From CAYNNP01 sp964398215 (GTDB taxonomy: Bacteria; Planctomycetota; Planctomycetia; Pirellulales; Pirellulaceae): a DNA stretch of 24,409 nt. The stretch is taken from assembly GCA_964398215.1 (NCBI GenBank), contig CAYNNP010000077.1, positions 1 through 24,409 on the forward strand, read 5' to 3'. Shown piece by piece: positions 16,114 to 24,129 of this stretch; position 1 is the first letter of the stretch, and each line of letters starts with the position of its first letter. The notes beneath the pieces are model-generated. The model ran no database searches. It worked only from the letters and a program-made list of their open reading frames with translations, and was not told where the DNA came from. The translations under genes were made by a program, and so were the position numbers.

Positions 16114-16614
16114 TTACTCGAGCTCCATTGCGTCACGCTCGGATTGGTCTGGCGCGGTTAGCTGGTTTCGCTCGATCATCCGCAAGCAGGCGTTCCAGCG
16201 CAGAATCGCATCATCGTTATTTGGCGGATGGATCTCGATCGCTTTGCCATAGTGCTCGAGCGCCGCTTGAATCCGATCGTAGGCCACAAACCGAAACTGC
16301 TGACCGCGTTTTCCAAGCATCGCTTTCGCATCGCGTTCGTTGATCAGACCCGAATAATAGGTCTTTTGATATTCATCTGTGAAACGTGCACACACACTCT
16401 TGGCCTGAGAAACGGCACTGGCACCGCCGGTCGCAAACTGATCAGTCAACGAAAGCAACAGGATCACCAAAACCTCTTGGTGGTCACCGTCAACGGCAAG
16501 GATATCGTGACAGATACTTTCCGCCTGATCCGGTTCGTTAAGCAACCGATAGTGCTTGGCTCGTTCAATCGCGTCAGGTATGGCTTGTGCGGACAGCGTT
16601 CGTAGTTCGGTCAT
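16114..16614 (-). CDS. TPR-like protein encoded directly after sdhB
   Basis: This 166-residue cytoplasmic protein has no signal peptide. It is largely helical with TPR-like units: about 15-48 (IERAKHYRLLNEPDQAESICHDILAVDGD) and 113-146 (IQAALEHYGKAIEIHPPNNDDAILRWNACL), with a less regular middle. The ATG start overlaps the sdhB stop in ATGA, so its translation is probably coupled to sdhB. TPR proteins usually mediate protein contacts. A role in assembling the succinate dehydrogenase complex or its iron-sulfur subunit is possible but is only inferred from position; simple hitchhiking in the operon is equally possible. Confidence 0.8.
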   Translation of the reverse strand: MTELRTLSAQAIPDAIERAKHYRLLNEPDQAESICHDILAVDGDHQEVLVILLLSLTDQFATGGASAVSQAKSVCARFTDEYQKTYYSGLINERDAKAMLGKRGQQFRFVAYDRIQAALEHYGKAIEIHPPNNDDAILRWNACLRMIERNQLTAPDQSERDAMELE

Positions 16615-17387
16615 TGTGATTCCATCTTCCCCCGTCGCTCGATCGGTTCGAGCAACGTTGCTTGTAGGTAGTCGCGGTTCATCTGAGCGATATGTTTAAT
16701 GCTGATTTCTTTCGGGCACTGCGCTTCGCACTCGGCGTAGTTTCGGCAGGATCCAAACTCTTCCTTTTCCATTTGTTCGACCATGTTCGTAACACGCTCG
16801 TATCGTTCCGGTTGCCCTTGCGGCAGCATCCCCAAGTGCGAAACCTTTGCAGCGGTGTACAGCATCGCCGCCGCGTTCGGGCACGCCGCCACACAAGCGC
16901 CACATCCAATGCATGTCGCCGCATCCAGTGCGTCTTCGGCAACTTCCGGTGCAATCGGAATCGAATTCGGTTCGGGCTTTGGCCCAGAGTGAACTGAGAT
17001 GTACCCACCAGCTTGCATGATTCGGTCGAATGCCGAACGGTCGACAATCAAGTCACGAACAACCGGGAACGCCTTGGCACGCCAAGGCTCAATCGTGATC
17101 TCCGCTCCATCGTCAAAGTCACGCATGTACAACTGGCAAGTGGTGGAACCTTTGTTCGGGCCGTGCGCATTGCCATCAATGACCATCGAACACATGCCAC
17201 AAACACCTTCACGGCAGTCCGAATCAAATGCGACCGGATCGACACCTTCGGTTGTCAACTGTTCATTCAGAGCGTCCATCATCTCCAGGAACGAGGTGTC
17301 AGGACTAATGCCATCGATCGTGTAGCTGGCGAAATCACCAGCCGCATCGTGATTCAGTTGACGCCAAACTTTGATTGTGAATTTCAT
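16611..17387 (-). CDS. sdhB: Succinate dehydrogenase iron-sulfur subunit
   Basis: This 258-residue subunit passes electrons from FAD to the membrane anchor. The N-terminal ferredoxin domain has C58, C63, C66 and C84 for the 2Fe-2S cluster (DCREGVCGMC). The C-terminal domain has CIGCGACVAACP (159-170) and CRNYAECEAQCP (214-225), supplying C159, C162, C165 and C224 for the 4Fe-4S and C169, C214 and C220 for the 3Fe-4S cluster. All ligands are present. Sequence style and the five-helix anchor point to a type B enzyme with menaquinone. It lies downstream of sdhA after 133 bp and shares ATGA with the TPR-like gene. Confidence 0.96.
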   Translation of the reverse strand: MKFTIKVWRQLNHDAAGDFASYTIDGISPDTSFLEMMDALNEQLTTEGVDPVAFDSDCREGVCGMCSMVIDGNAHGPNKGSTTCQLYMRDFDDGAEITIEPWRAKAFPVVRDLIVDRSAFDRIMQAGGYISVHSGPKPEPNSIPIAPEVAEDALDAATCIGCGACVAACPNAAAMLYTAAKVSHLGMLPQGQPERYERVTNMVEQMEKEEFGSCRNYAECEAQCPKEISIKHIAQMNRDYLQATLLEPIERRGKMESQ

Positions 17388-17407
17388 GAAATGATGACTC
17401 GTCCGAT

Positions 17408-17506
17408 TTAAATGGTGAGCGGCAGGGCGCTATCCGCTGATTGATCGCGAACTAACCGCAGCGCGTTGCGGCTCATGTAATATTGTGTTGGTGTCAGTTC
17501 ATACAT
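17408..17506 (-). CDS. Possible 32-residue small protein between sdhA and sdhB
   Basis: This short open frame (MYELTPTQYYMSRNALRLVR and 12 more residues) fills most of the 133-bp sdhA-sdhB gap, 14 nt after the sdhA stop and 20 nt before the sdhB start. It has an ATG and normal-looking composition, but no clear Shine-Dalgarno. A second ATG at codon 11 would give 22 residues. The same DNA has a 5-bp stem at 17456-17471 that might instead be an intercistronic RNA feature. I do not recognise the protein. Confidence 0.3.
   Translation of the reverse strand: MYELTPTQYYMSRNALRLVRDQSADSALPLTI
17456..17471 (-). other. Intercistronic stem between sdhA and sdhB
   Basis: CCGCA and TGCGG pair around a 6-nt GC-rich loop within the sdhA-sdhB gap. 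There is no U-run, so it is not a terminator. It may affect mRNA stability or coupling, or be incidental within the possible small ORF. Confidence 0.25.
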
Positions 17507-17520
17507 GTACGAAGCAGTCA

Positions 17521-19434
17521 CTAAGTTTTGTAGTTTCGCTGGGCCAGTGGCAAGGCTTCAAAATGAAGCGCCTCTTGGTGGAGTGTCGCTGGTTTATCGG
17601 CGCCTTCCCACTCCCAAACCGATACGTTGGAGAACTCGTCGTCTTTGCGCAACGCTTCGCCCTCTTCGGTCTGAGACTCTTCGCGGAAGTGACAACCACA
17701 GGACTCGGATCGATGGAGCGCGTCACGGCACATCAATTCGCCAAACTCCAAAAAGTCCGCCACGCGGCCCGCCTGTTCAAGCGATTGGTTCAGCGAATCG
17801 CCGGAACCGACGATCTTCAAGTCTGCCCAGAACTGTTCACGCAAGTTCGGGATAAGTTCCAGGGCTTTCTCTAGGTTGGTTGCGTTTCGCGAGATTCCGC
17901 AATTATCCCACATGATACGGCCGAGTTCGCGTTGGAACGAAGCAGCCGATCGGGTTCCATTGATGCTTAGCAGAGATTCGACGCCTTGCCGAACTTGTTT
18001 CTCGGTTTCTGCAAAGGCGGGGTGATCACTGACGTCGTCCGTCGGATGCCGACTGAGATAATCGCCAATCGTGATTGGCAAAATGAAGTAGCCGTCCGCA
18101 AGACACTGCATCATCGAACTAGCGCCCAGTCGATTCGCGCCGTGGTCGGAAAAGTTCGCTTCGCCGATAGCGTACAAGCCAGGAATCGTCGTCATCAAGT
18201 TGTAATCTACCCATAGCCCACCCATCGTGTAGTGAGGCGCAGGATAGATGCGCATCGGTGTATTCCAAGGCGATTCGTTGGTGATCCGTTCGTACATTTC
18301 AAACAGGTTGCCGTACTTGGCTTCCACGACATCGTGACCATCATTCTTAATGGCATCGCGGAAATCCAAGTACACGCCTTGCCCGGTCGGTCCAACGCCC
18401 AAGTTTTTGTCGCAGACATCTTTTGCATTTCGCGAGGCAACGTCGCGCGGAACCAGGTTTCCAAAACGCGGGTACCGTTCTTCCAAGTAGTAGTAACGTT
18501 CGTCTTCTGGAATGTCACTGGGCGCTCGGGTTTCGTTTTCACTGCGGGGAACCCAGATTCGCCCGTCATTCCGCAACGATTCGCTCATCAACGTCAGCTT
18601 CGATTGCTGCTCGCCAGCCGCTGGAATGCAAGTTGGGTGAATCTGATTGAAGCAGGGATTGGCAAGACCCGCACCGCGTTTGTAGGCACGCCAAATCGCC
18701 GTCACATTACAGTTTTTCGCGTTCGTTGAAAGATCGTAAACATTAGAGTAGCCGCCCGTGGCCAACACGACCGCATGAGCGGATTGCGAACTGATCTTTC
18801 CCGTCACCAGATCGCGCACGACGATCCCGCGTGCATGACCGTCGACCATCACCACATCCAGCAGCTCGGTGCGATTGTGCATTTTCACAGTGCCGGCATG
18901 AATCTGCTGGGCCAGCGACGAACACGCTCCCAGCAGCAATTGCTGACCAGTCTCACCACGACAATAAAAAGTTCTTTCTACCAACACGCCGCCAAAGGAT
19001 CGATTGGCCAGCATGCCGCCGTACTCGCGTGCAAACGGCACGCCTTGGGCAACGGCTTGATCGATAATCGCGGTGCTAAGTTCTGCTAAACGCCAAACAT
19101 TAGCTTCGCGAGCACGAAAGTCGCCGCCTTTTTGCGTGTCGGAAAACAACCGGTAAGTCGAGTCTCCGTCGTTGCGATAGTTTTTCGATGCATTGATGCC
19201 ACCCTGAGCCGCGATGCTGTGCGCGCGTCTGGGCGAGTCTTGAAAACAAAAGCAATCGACGTCGTAGCCCATCGCTCCCATCGAAGCAGCAGCTGCAGCA
19301 CCGGCCAGTCCTGAACCGACAACGATCACGCGATGCAAATGTCGATTGCGGGGGCCGACCAAGCGAAGGTGTTCGCGGTGAGTCTCCCAGGCTTGTTCGA
19401 CAGGACCGCCAGGAATCTTGGCATCCAATAACAT
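17521..19434 (-). CDS. sdhA: Succinate dehydrogenase flavoprotein subunit
   Basis: This 637-residue catalytic subunit oxidises succinate to fumarate. It has the FAD nucleotide-binding motif VIVVGSGLAGAAAAASMGA (36-54) and the HSIAAQGG segment whose H72 aligns with the His that carries covalent FAD. Active-site residues are visible: H265 (NQIHPTC), R330 (LVPRDVASR), H401 (APHYTMGG) and the GEANFSDHGANRLG FAD-capping segment (424-437). The C-terminal helical domain ends with CGCHFREESQ, the kind of CGxHFRxE motif that appears in this subgroup. Length fits type B enzymes. Its ATG directly abuts the sdhC stop codon. Followed by sdhB after 133 bp. Confidence 0.97.
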   Translation of the reverse strand: MLLDAKIPGGPVEQAWETHREHLRLVGPRNRHLHRVIVVGSGLAGAAAAASMGAMGYDVDCFCFQDSPRRAHSIAAQGGINASKNYRNDGDSTYRLFSDTQKGGDFRAREANVWRLAELSTAIIDQAVAQGVPFAREYGGMLANRSFGGVLVERTFYCRGETGQQLLLGACSSLAQQIHAGTVKMHNRTELLDVVMVDGHARGIVVRDLVTGKISSQSAHAVVLATGGYSNVYDLSTNAKNCNVTAIWRAYKRGAGLANPCFNQIHPTCIPAAGEQQSKLTLMSESLRNDGRIWVPRSENETRAPSDIPEDERYYYLEERYPRFGNLVPRDVASRNAKDVCDKNLGVGPTGQGVYLDFRDAIKNDGHDVVEAKYGNLFEMYERITNESPWNTPMRIYPAPHYTMGGLWVDYNLMTTIPGLYAIGEANFSDHGANRLGASSMMQCLADGYFILPITIGDYLSRHPTDDVSDHPAFAETEKQVRQGVESLLSINGTRSAASFQRELGRIMWDNCGISRNATNLEKALELIPNLREQFWADLKIVGSGDSLNQSLEQAGRVADFLEFGELMCRDALHRSESCGCHFREESQTEEGEALRKDDEFSNVSVWEWEGADKPATLHQEALHFEALPLAQRNYKT

Positions 19435-20205
19435 CTATTGACCTTCTGTGGGTTCGGACGGAACAACTGCGGTTGATTCCGCTTGGGAAGTATCAGTGAC
19501 GGATTTCTGGGGAGCCGCCAGCAACCCAGAAAAGAGCGAGACTGGCACAGCTGAAAAACCAATGAATAAAGCGAAGCTGATCGCGACCGCAAACATTCGC
19601 AGCCCACGATTTCGATCGGGGTTATCCAGCCCCAGCGTCTGAAACATGCTCCAAACGCCGTGGCACAAGTGAACCATGATCGCCGCCATCGCTAGGACGT
19701 AGATCAAAACGAATGGCCACTGCTGGAATGCAGCGTGCAGATTCGCGTACACCTTTCCCTCGACAAACTTCTCAGGATCGATCGCGCCGACGGTCAGGTG
19801 CAATAAGTGCAGAATGACGAATGCCAGAATTCCAAATCCAGTGAACATCATCCAGCGTGCTGGTCGCGTTGCGCTGGAATACTTGGTTTTGGCATAAGCC
19901 TGTGGACGAGCCGCACGGTTGATGGATGCCAACCGAATCACGAAAACAACATGCAGAACAATCGACGCGAGCAACACAATTCTTGCCAGCCAAAGAACCC
20001 CGCTGTTGGGCAACATGGGTTCGCCCATGGTACGCAAGAACTGCGCGTAGCGATCAATGTCCGGTTGCCCTTCGAAATCCGGCAAAAAGATTTTCAGGTT
20101 GCCAACAACGTGGCCCACCAAAAATCCCAACATCACAATCCCCGTCACCGCTACTACAGCTTTTGTGCCAAGGGGTGACTTAAATAGATCGACGATGCGT
20201 TTCAA
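19435..20205 (-). CDS. sdhC: Succinate dehydrogenase cytochrome b558 anchor subunit
   Basis: This roughly 256-residue single membrane anchor has five helices (near residues 15-36, 72-91, 119-138, 165-192 and 204-228), as in Bacillus-type SdhC, so no separate sdhD is needed. Histidines able to hold two hemes occur in four helices: H32 (LVGHVVGN), H85 (IVLHVVF), H133/H136 (ILHLLH) and H179/H182 (VHLCHG). The C-terminal 30 residues form a polar tail rich in Ser, Thr, Glu and Pro. No ATG exists near the start; I chose the TTG at 20205 because AGGAG lies 8 nt upstream and MKRIVDLFKSPLGTK is a normal start for this family. A TTG at 20247 is possible but would add 14 residues with no support. Confidence 0.9.
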   Translation of the reverse strand: MKRIVDLFKSPLGTKAVVAVTGIVMLGFLVGHVVGNLKIFLPDFEGQPDIDRYAQFLRTMGEPMLPNSGVLWLARIVLLASIVLHVVFVIRLASINRAARPQAYAKTKYSSATRPARWMMFTGFGILAFVILHLLHLTVGAIDPEKFVEGKVYANLHAAFQQWPFVLIYVLAMAAIMVHLCHGVWSMFQTLGLDNPDRNRGLRMFAVAISFALFIGFSAVPVSLFSGLLAAPQKSVTDTSQAESTAVVPSEPTEGQ

Positions 20206-20213
20206 TGGGATGA

Positions 20214-20218
20214 CTCCT
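20214..20218 (-). promoter_or_regulatory. Shine-Dalgarno AGGAG for the TTG start of sdhC
   Basis: AGGAG sits 8 nt upstream of the TTG at 20205, with no in-frame ATG nearby. It decides the non-ATG start of sdhC over the more upstream TTG. Confidence 0.65.
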
Positions 20219-20330
20219 GCTATGCGGCGCAGACCGGTACGGTGCAACAGCTTAGACGCTCAAGGCCAAACTTCCTTACAAACCCATGCGAGTTTGTTCA
20301 TTGCACATATTTTCGGTCCCAGAACATCTA

Positions 20331-20359
20331 AAAGTATGGTAGCGCGTCAGTCAAGTCAA
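20331..20359 (-). promoter_or_regulatory. Possible sigma-70-like promoter for the sdh operon
   Basis: TTGACT (20354-20359) and TACTTT (20331-20336) are separated by exactly 17 bp in the gap upstream of sdhC, reading toward the operon. The -35 is good and the -10 is weak. Spacing and position are right, but such matches occur by chance and planctomycete promoters are poorly defined. Confidence 0.3.
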
Positions 20360-20436
20360 TCAGCTGAACGCCTGTGGTGAAACACGCAGTTTAGGGTGTT
20401 TTTGCGGTGACTACTGCGTACTCCGCGCTCGGAAAC

Positions 20437-23400
20437 TCAGTTGGCTTCCTTGTCGCGCTCGGCTGCGTACCTCAGCTTCTTTTCTGGTTCGCCGTCGCCG
20501 ACTTCTTCGACCAACATTTCAACGGCTCGTTCTAGTTGCCGATCGATACCCTTGGGCAACTCGCCCGGTTTTGGCCAAACGATTTCGTGCGGCTTGCACC
20601 CGTTGCGTTCCATGTCTTCGCCATCGTTCAACAGGAACCAGCCTCGAAACGGAACTCGGATTCTGCCCACGTCGTTGACACTACTGGCTCCAGTGCTCAC
20701 CACGCCGCCCGCTGTCGGAACGCCAACCACTTTGCCGCGACCCAAAGTCTTGATCGCATGCGAAAAAATCTCTGCGTTGCTGTAACTGTTTTGGTTACAC
20801 AGAACGATGATCGGTTTGGTCCAAGCTGCGAATACCGCTCGATCGTGCGGATAGCCTTGGCCGCCGCCTCGTGGTTGAGTGATCGCGTGACGCGGCTGAG
20901 TCAATGCGGTCAACAACAAGTCAGTAGTGGACCCGCCACCATTGTCTCGCACATCGATGACCAACCCATCACGTCCATAACCGACATTGTACAACTGACG
21001 CTCGAACTCATAAAAGCTGGACATGTTCATGCCGCGAATATGCAAATAGCCAAGCTTTCCATCGCTGCCTTCGTCGACCAATTTACGGTTGTGTTCTAAC
21101 CAGTGCTCATAAAGCAACGATCGAGCACGCGGATAAGAAGTTGGGCGAATGGTAATCTCCAATTCACCGTCTTCGCTTTCTTCATCTTTCTTGTCTGTTT
21201 CAGATTCGCGTTTCACTTTCAATACGATGTCGCGATCCAAACGACCGTTCAGCACCGTGGTCAAGTCCATGGCTGGGTCGACGGCGGTTCCATCGATCGA
21301 CAGAATCACGTCGTCGGGCAGCAAGCGACTTTCGACTCGATCCGCCGGTCCGTCTTTCATCACGTCGCGGACCAAAAGCCCTGGGCCTTTAAAATCATCT
21401 TTGAATCGCACACCCAGATGCGCCGTTTCGTCTCTCCAGCCTTCCACACCGCTGGGGCGACGCACGCCGAATGGAGTAAAGCCAAGGTGGGATCCGTTGA
21501 GTTCGCCCAGCATCAACTGAACGACTTGGCCCAGCCCACTGGTGTCATGCATCTGTCCGCTGGCCTCGGCATACTTGCGGCGAATCTGATTCCAATTGTG
21601 GTTTGCAAATCGCTCGTCATACCAAGACTCACGCATCACCAACCAAGCCCGTTCAAAGCCAGCTTTCAACCAGCCCGAACGAGACGTGACTTGCGCGACC
21701 TCGAACGAATATGTCGTTAGCTTGCCAGTCTTGTCGACTTTAGCGGGCGATCCGCTTCGTAAGAACAAAATGGCGTCGGCCTCTTTGCTCCAAACCGCCC
21801 CTGAACCAGTCGATGCCGTCAGCAATTTTGGATTCAGTTGGTCGGGAAATTCGACGGTATACCAACCAGACTTTCCATCGATCGATGCACTAAAAGCCAA
21901 CTTTTGGCCTGTGGGTGCAAAGAGTAGCGAGGATTCAAAGCTGTTAGGAATCGAGATCCTGCGGACACGGTTGTGAATGTCAACAAGGTCGTATTCGGGT
22001 GCGGTATCTTCATCGGATTTTTTCTCGTCCTTGTTCGCATCGTCCTTCTTGTCCGATTCCTTCTCGTCTTTATCGCCGGATTCCTTCTTGGGTTTCGCTT
22101 CCGGGGCCTTCTTTTCCTCTTTGTCTTTCTCGTCTTCCGGTTTTTTCGCTTCTGGTTTCTTGGCCGACGGCTTCGCCTTGCGTTTCTTCTTCATCAAGTC
22201 GATGGCTTCGTCGATCTTTCGTTGCCTTGACGTTTCATCATCGTCTTTCAGGTTCAGATAGACATAGTAGATATCGACTTCCCTATCGACACGGCGGCCC
22301 GTGAACGCCAGCAGCTTTCCATCGGCAGAAAACCTAGGGTTACTCTCGTTGTCGGGGTGCCGGGAAACATTGACGGGCTCCAAACTACCATCCAACTTCG
22401 TGATCCAAATCTCTCGGTTGAAGTCATTGTCTTGCTTGGAGTAAGTGATCCAGTTTCCATCTGGTGAAATGTCGTAATCGATACCGCTAAAACTGGAAAC
22501 CAGCTTCGACTTTTTCTTGGACTTCAAATCCATCACAACAAGATCACCACGTCCTTGCTGCATAACGATCTGTTTTCCATCTTTGGTAAACCGAAGATCA
22601 CTTTCTACGTGTGCGTCATTGGTGATTTGCTCCAGCTCAAACTCATCATTTTGCCACCAGTATTTTTCATTGTCCTTGCGGGTTGCTTTCCAAATATCCG
22701 CTTGGCCATCTTTTGTGCCGATGAACCAGAGTTCTTCACCGTTGTCGGAAAACAACAGATCGTCTTCGTAGCCGTTGGTAGCGGTGACTTGCTTTGGTTC
22801 ACGCAAGACAGAATCCATGACCCAAATGTCGCCACCCGCGATCATTGCGATTTCCAAACCGTCTTTGGTAAAGGCGACATCGCTTGCGCTGGATAGTTCA
22901 CGCCGCAGTTCATCTGCTGGCAAATCAATATCGTCGTCAAGAACCAGTTGGATTTGTTGTGGCTGCGCGTCCTCGTCAACTTTTAGCGAATACAAGTCGA
23001 ATAGATGCCGAAAGATAACCGTCTCGCCGTCTCGCGAGGCGGCAGGATAAACCACGGAGTCGTCATCGAATCCATGGATCTTCTTTTGCTTGCCAGGTTT
23101 CGAACCGGACTTTACGAATCGGTAACGCCAAAGATCGAAGCCATGCAGTGTTCCTTTGGTGAAGTAAAACCCTTTGCTGTCAGCCATCCATGTCGGCCAC
23201 ATGCACTCCACGTTTTCTTTGACCAACTGAGTGAACTTTCGCGTTTTCAGATCCAGCATCCAAATCTGAGCCGACCGAGCACCCTGGTAGCCTTTTCGCC
23301 ACCAGCGTTCACCTTCGCGCGTGAACAATACCTTGCGGCCATCGGGTGACAATCGAGCGTCTTCCGCCATCGCGTCAGCAAGCACGATTTCTTTACTGCG

Positions 23401-23871
23401 TTTCTTAACATTGACTTTCAACAGCCGGCTGTAGTCACGGTGAAAATGATCGCGGCTTCCCAAGGCCAAGACATGACTTCCGTTAGGGAACCAATCGCAG
23501 AGTTCAAACCCGGCCGAATGAAACGTGACCTGCTTTGCGTTGCTGCCGTCAACATCCATGACAAAGATTTGATTGGACCCAGTGCGATTGCTTACGAAAG
23601 CGATTCTCTTTCCATCGGGCGAAAACAGAGGCTGGTTTTCGCTCGCCTGATTGTTTGTCAAACGCTGGATATTGGAGCCGTCGATTCCAGCAGTCCAAAT
23701 CTCTCCGATCCACGCAAACGCAATCTGCGAACCGTCTGGCGAAACACTCGGATTATCTACCATCCGCATGGTGTGTTTCGACCCTGGTTGCTGAGCGATC
23801 GACAAACTGGCGGGCAGGAAAACACCGAGGGTGCAGTGCAATAGTAGCGATAAAAAACGGTTTGTTGACAT
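20437..23871 (-). CDS. Secreted tricorn-like S41 family protease
   Basis: This is a roughly 1144-residue periplasmic protease resembling archaeal tricorn. A signal peptide (1-26, SLSIAQ) supports the ATG at 23871; an ATG 16 codons upstream and a TTG further back extend the frame but lack a signal peptide. Two propeller regions of PD40/WD40-like repeats (about 35-310 and 320-560; e.g. NPSVSPDGSQIAFAW) are followed by a Lys/Glu/Asp-rich linker (about 557-620), further propeller strands, a helical C1-like domain, a PDZ-like domain (about 805-875) and the S41 core. The nucleophile is probably S1031 in the motif NSYSNAEIF; IDVRDNGGGS precedes it. Tricorn homologues trim peptides; the substrate here is unknown. 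Confidence 0.93.
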   Translation of the reverse strand: MSTNRFLSLLLHCTLGVFLPASLSIAQQPGSKHTMRMVDNPSVSPDGSQIAFAWIGEIWTAGIDGSNIQRLTNNQASENQPLFSPDGKRIAFVSNRTGSNQIFVMDVDGSNAKQVTFHSAGFELCDWFPNGSHVLALGSRDHFHRDYSRLLKVNVKKRSKEIVLADAMAEDARLSPDGRKVLFTREGERWWRKGYQGARSAQIWMLDLKTRKFTQLVKENVECMWPTWMADSKGFYFTKGTLHGFDLWRYRFVKSGSKPGKQKKIHGFDDDSVVYPAASRDGETVIFRHLFDLYSLKVDEDAQPQQIQLVLDDDIDLPADELRRELSSASDVAFTKDGLEIAMIAGGDIWVMDSVLREPKQVTATNGYEDDLLFSDNGEELWFIGTKDGQADIWKATRKDNEKYWWQNDEFELEQITNDAHVESDLRFTKDGKQIVMQQGRGDLVVMDLKSKKKSKLVSSFSGIDYDISPDGNWITYSKQDNDFNREIWITKLDGSLEPVNVSRHPDNESNPRFSADGKLLAFTGRRVDREVDIYYVYLNLKDDDETSRQRKIDEAIDLMKKKRKAKPSAKKPEAKKPEDEKDKEEKKAPEAKPKKESGDKDEKESDKKDDANKDEKKSDEDTAPEYDLVDIHNRVRRISIPNSFESSLLFAPTGQKLAFSASIDGKSGWYTVEFPDQLNPKLLTASTGSGAVWSKEADAILFLRSGSPAKVDKTGKLTTYSFEVAQVTSRSGWLKAGFERAWLVMRESWYDERFANHNWNQIRRKYAEASGQMHDTSGLGQVVQLMLGELNGSHLGFTPFGVRRPSGVEGWRDETAHLGVRFKDDFKGPGLLVRDVMKDGPADRVESRLLPDDVILSIDGTAVDPAMDLTTVLNGRLDRDIVLKVKRESETDKKDEESEDGELEITIRPTSYPRARSLLYEHWLEHNRKLVDEGSDGKLGYLHIRGMNMSSFYEFERQLYNVGYGRDGLVIDVRDNGGGSTTDLLLTALTQPRHAITQPRGGGQGYPHDRAVFAAWTKPIIVLCNQNSYSNAEIFSHAIKTLGRGKVVGVPTAGGVVSTGASSVNDVGRIRVPFRGWFLLNDGEDMERNGCKPHEIVWPKPGELPKGIDRQLERAVEMLVEEVGDGEPEKKLRYAAERDKEAN

Positions 23872-24105
23872 TCGGAGACTCGGAGTGCAGCAAGTAGTTT
23901 CAGCAATGATGTCGATCATGACCCGAGAGAGATGCCTTTTCAAGCAAAAGCAACACTGCAGTGAGACCGATTGACCAAAATTGGTCTCGATCGCTAGGCA
24001 ATCTTGCGTGGCTCAGGCATGAGGATCCATTTCCATCAAAATGTGATCGAAGCAAACGAAGATCGTAAACGGAAGAGCACGCCCGTTTCAACCAATGCAA
24101 AACGA

Positions 24106-24122
24106 CAGACATTCTCGGTCTG
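24106..24122 (-). terminator. Weak stem after the partial gene at the window edge
   Basis: CAGAC and GTCTG pair around a 7-nt loop just downstream of the stop codon at 24130, followed on the minus strand by TCGTTTT. The stem is only 5 bp and the T-run is short, so this is a weak terminator candidate. A second inverted repeat, GACCA-AAAT-TGGTC, lies at 23971-23984. Confidence 0.2.
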
Positions 24123-24129
24123 CAGTCAA

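Noticed and set aside
21973..22304. Plus-strand frames rich in Phe, Leu and Ser opposite the protease linker
   Set aside because: They are the antisense reading of the Lys/Glu-rich coding tract; the hydrophobic look is a by-product of its purine bias.
23872..23943. 24-codon N-terminal extension of the tricorn-like protease
   Set aside because: It begins with TTG, has no ribosome binding site, and would bury the signal peptide that begins at the ATG at 23871.
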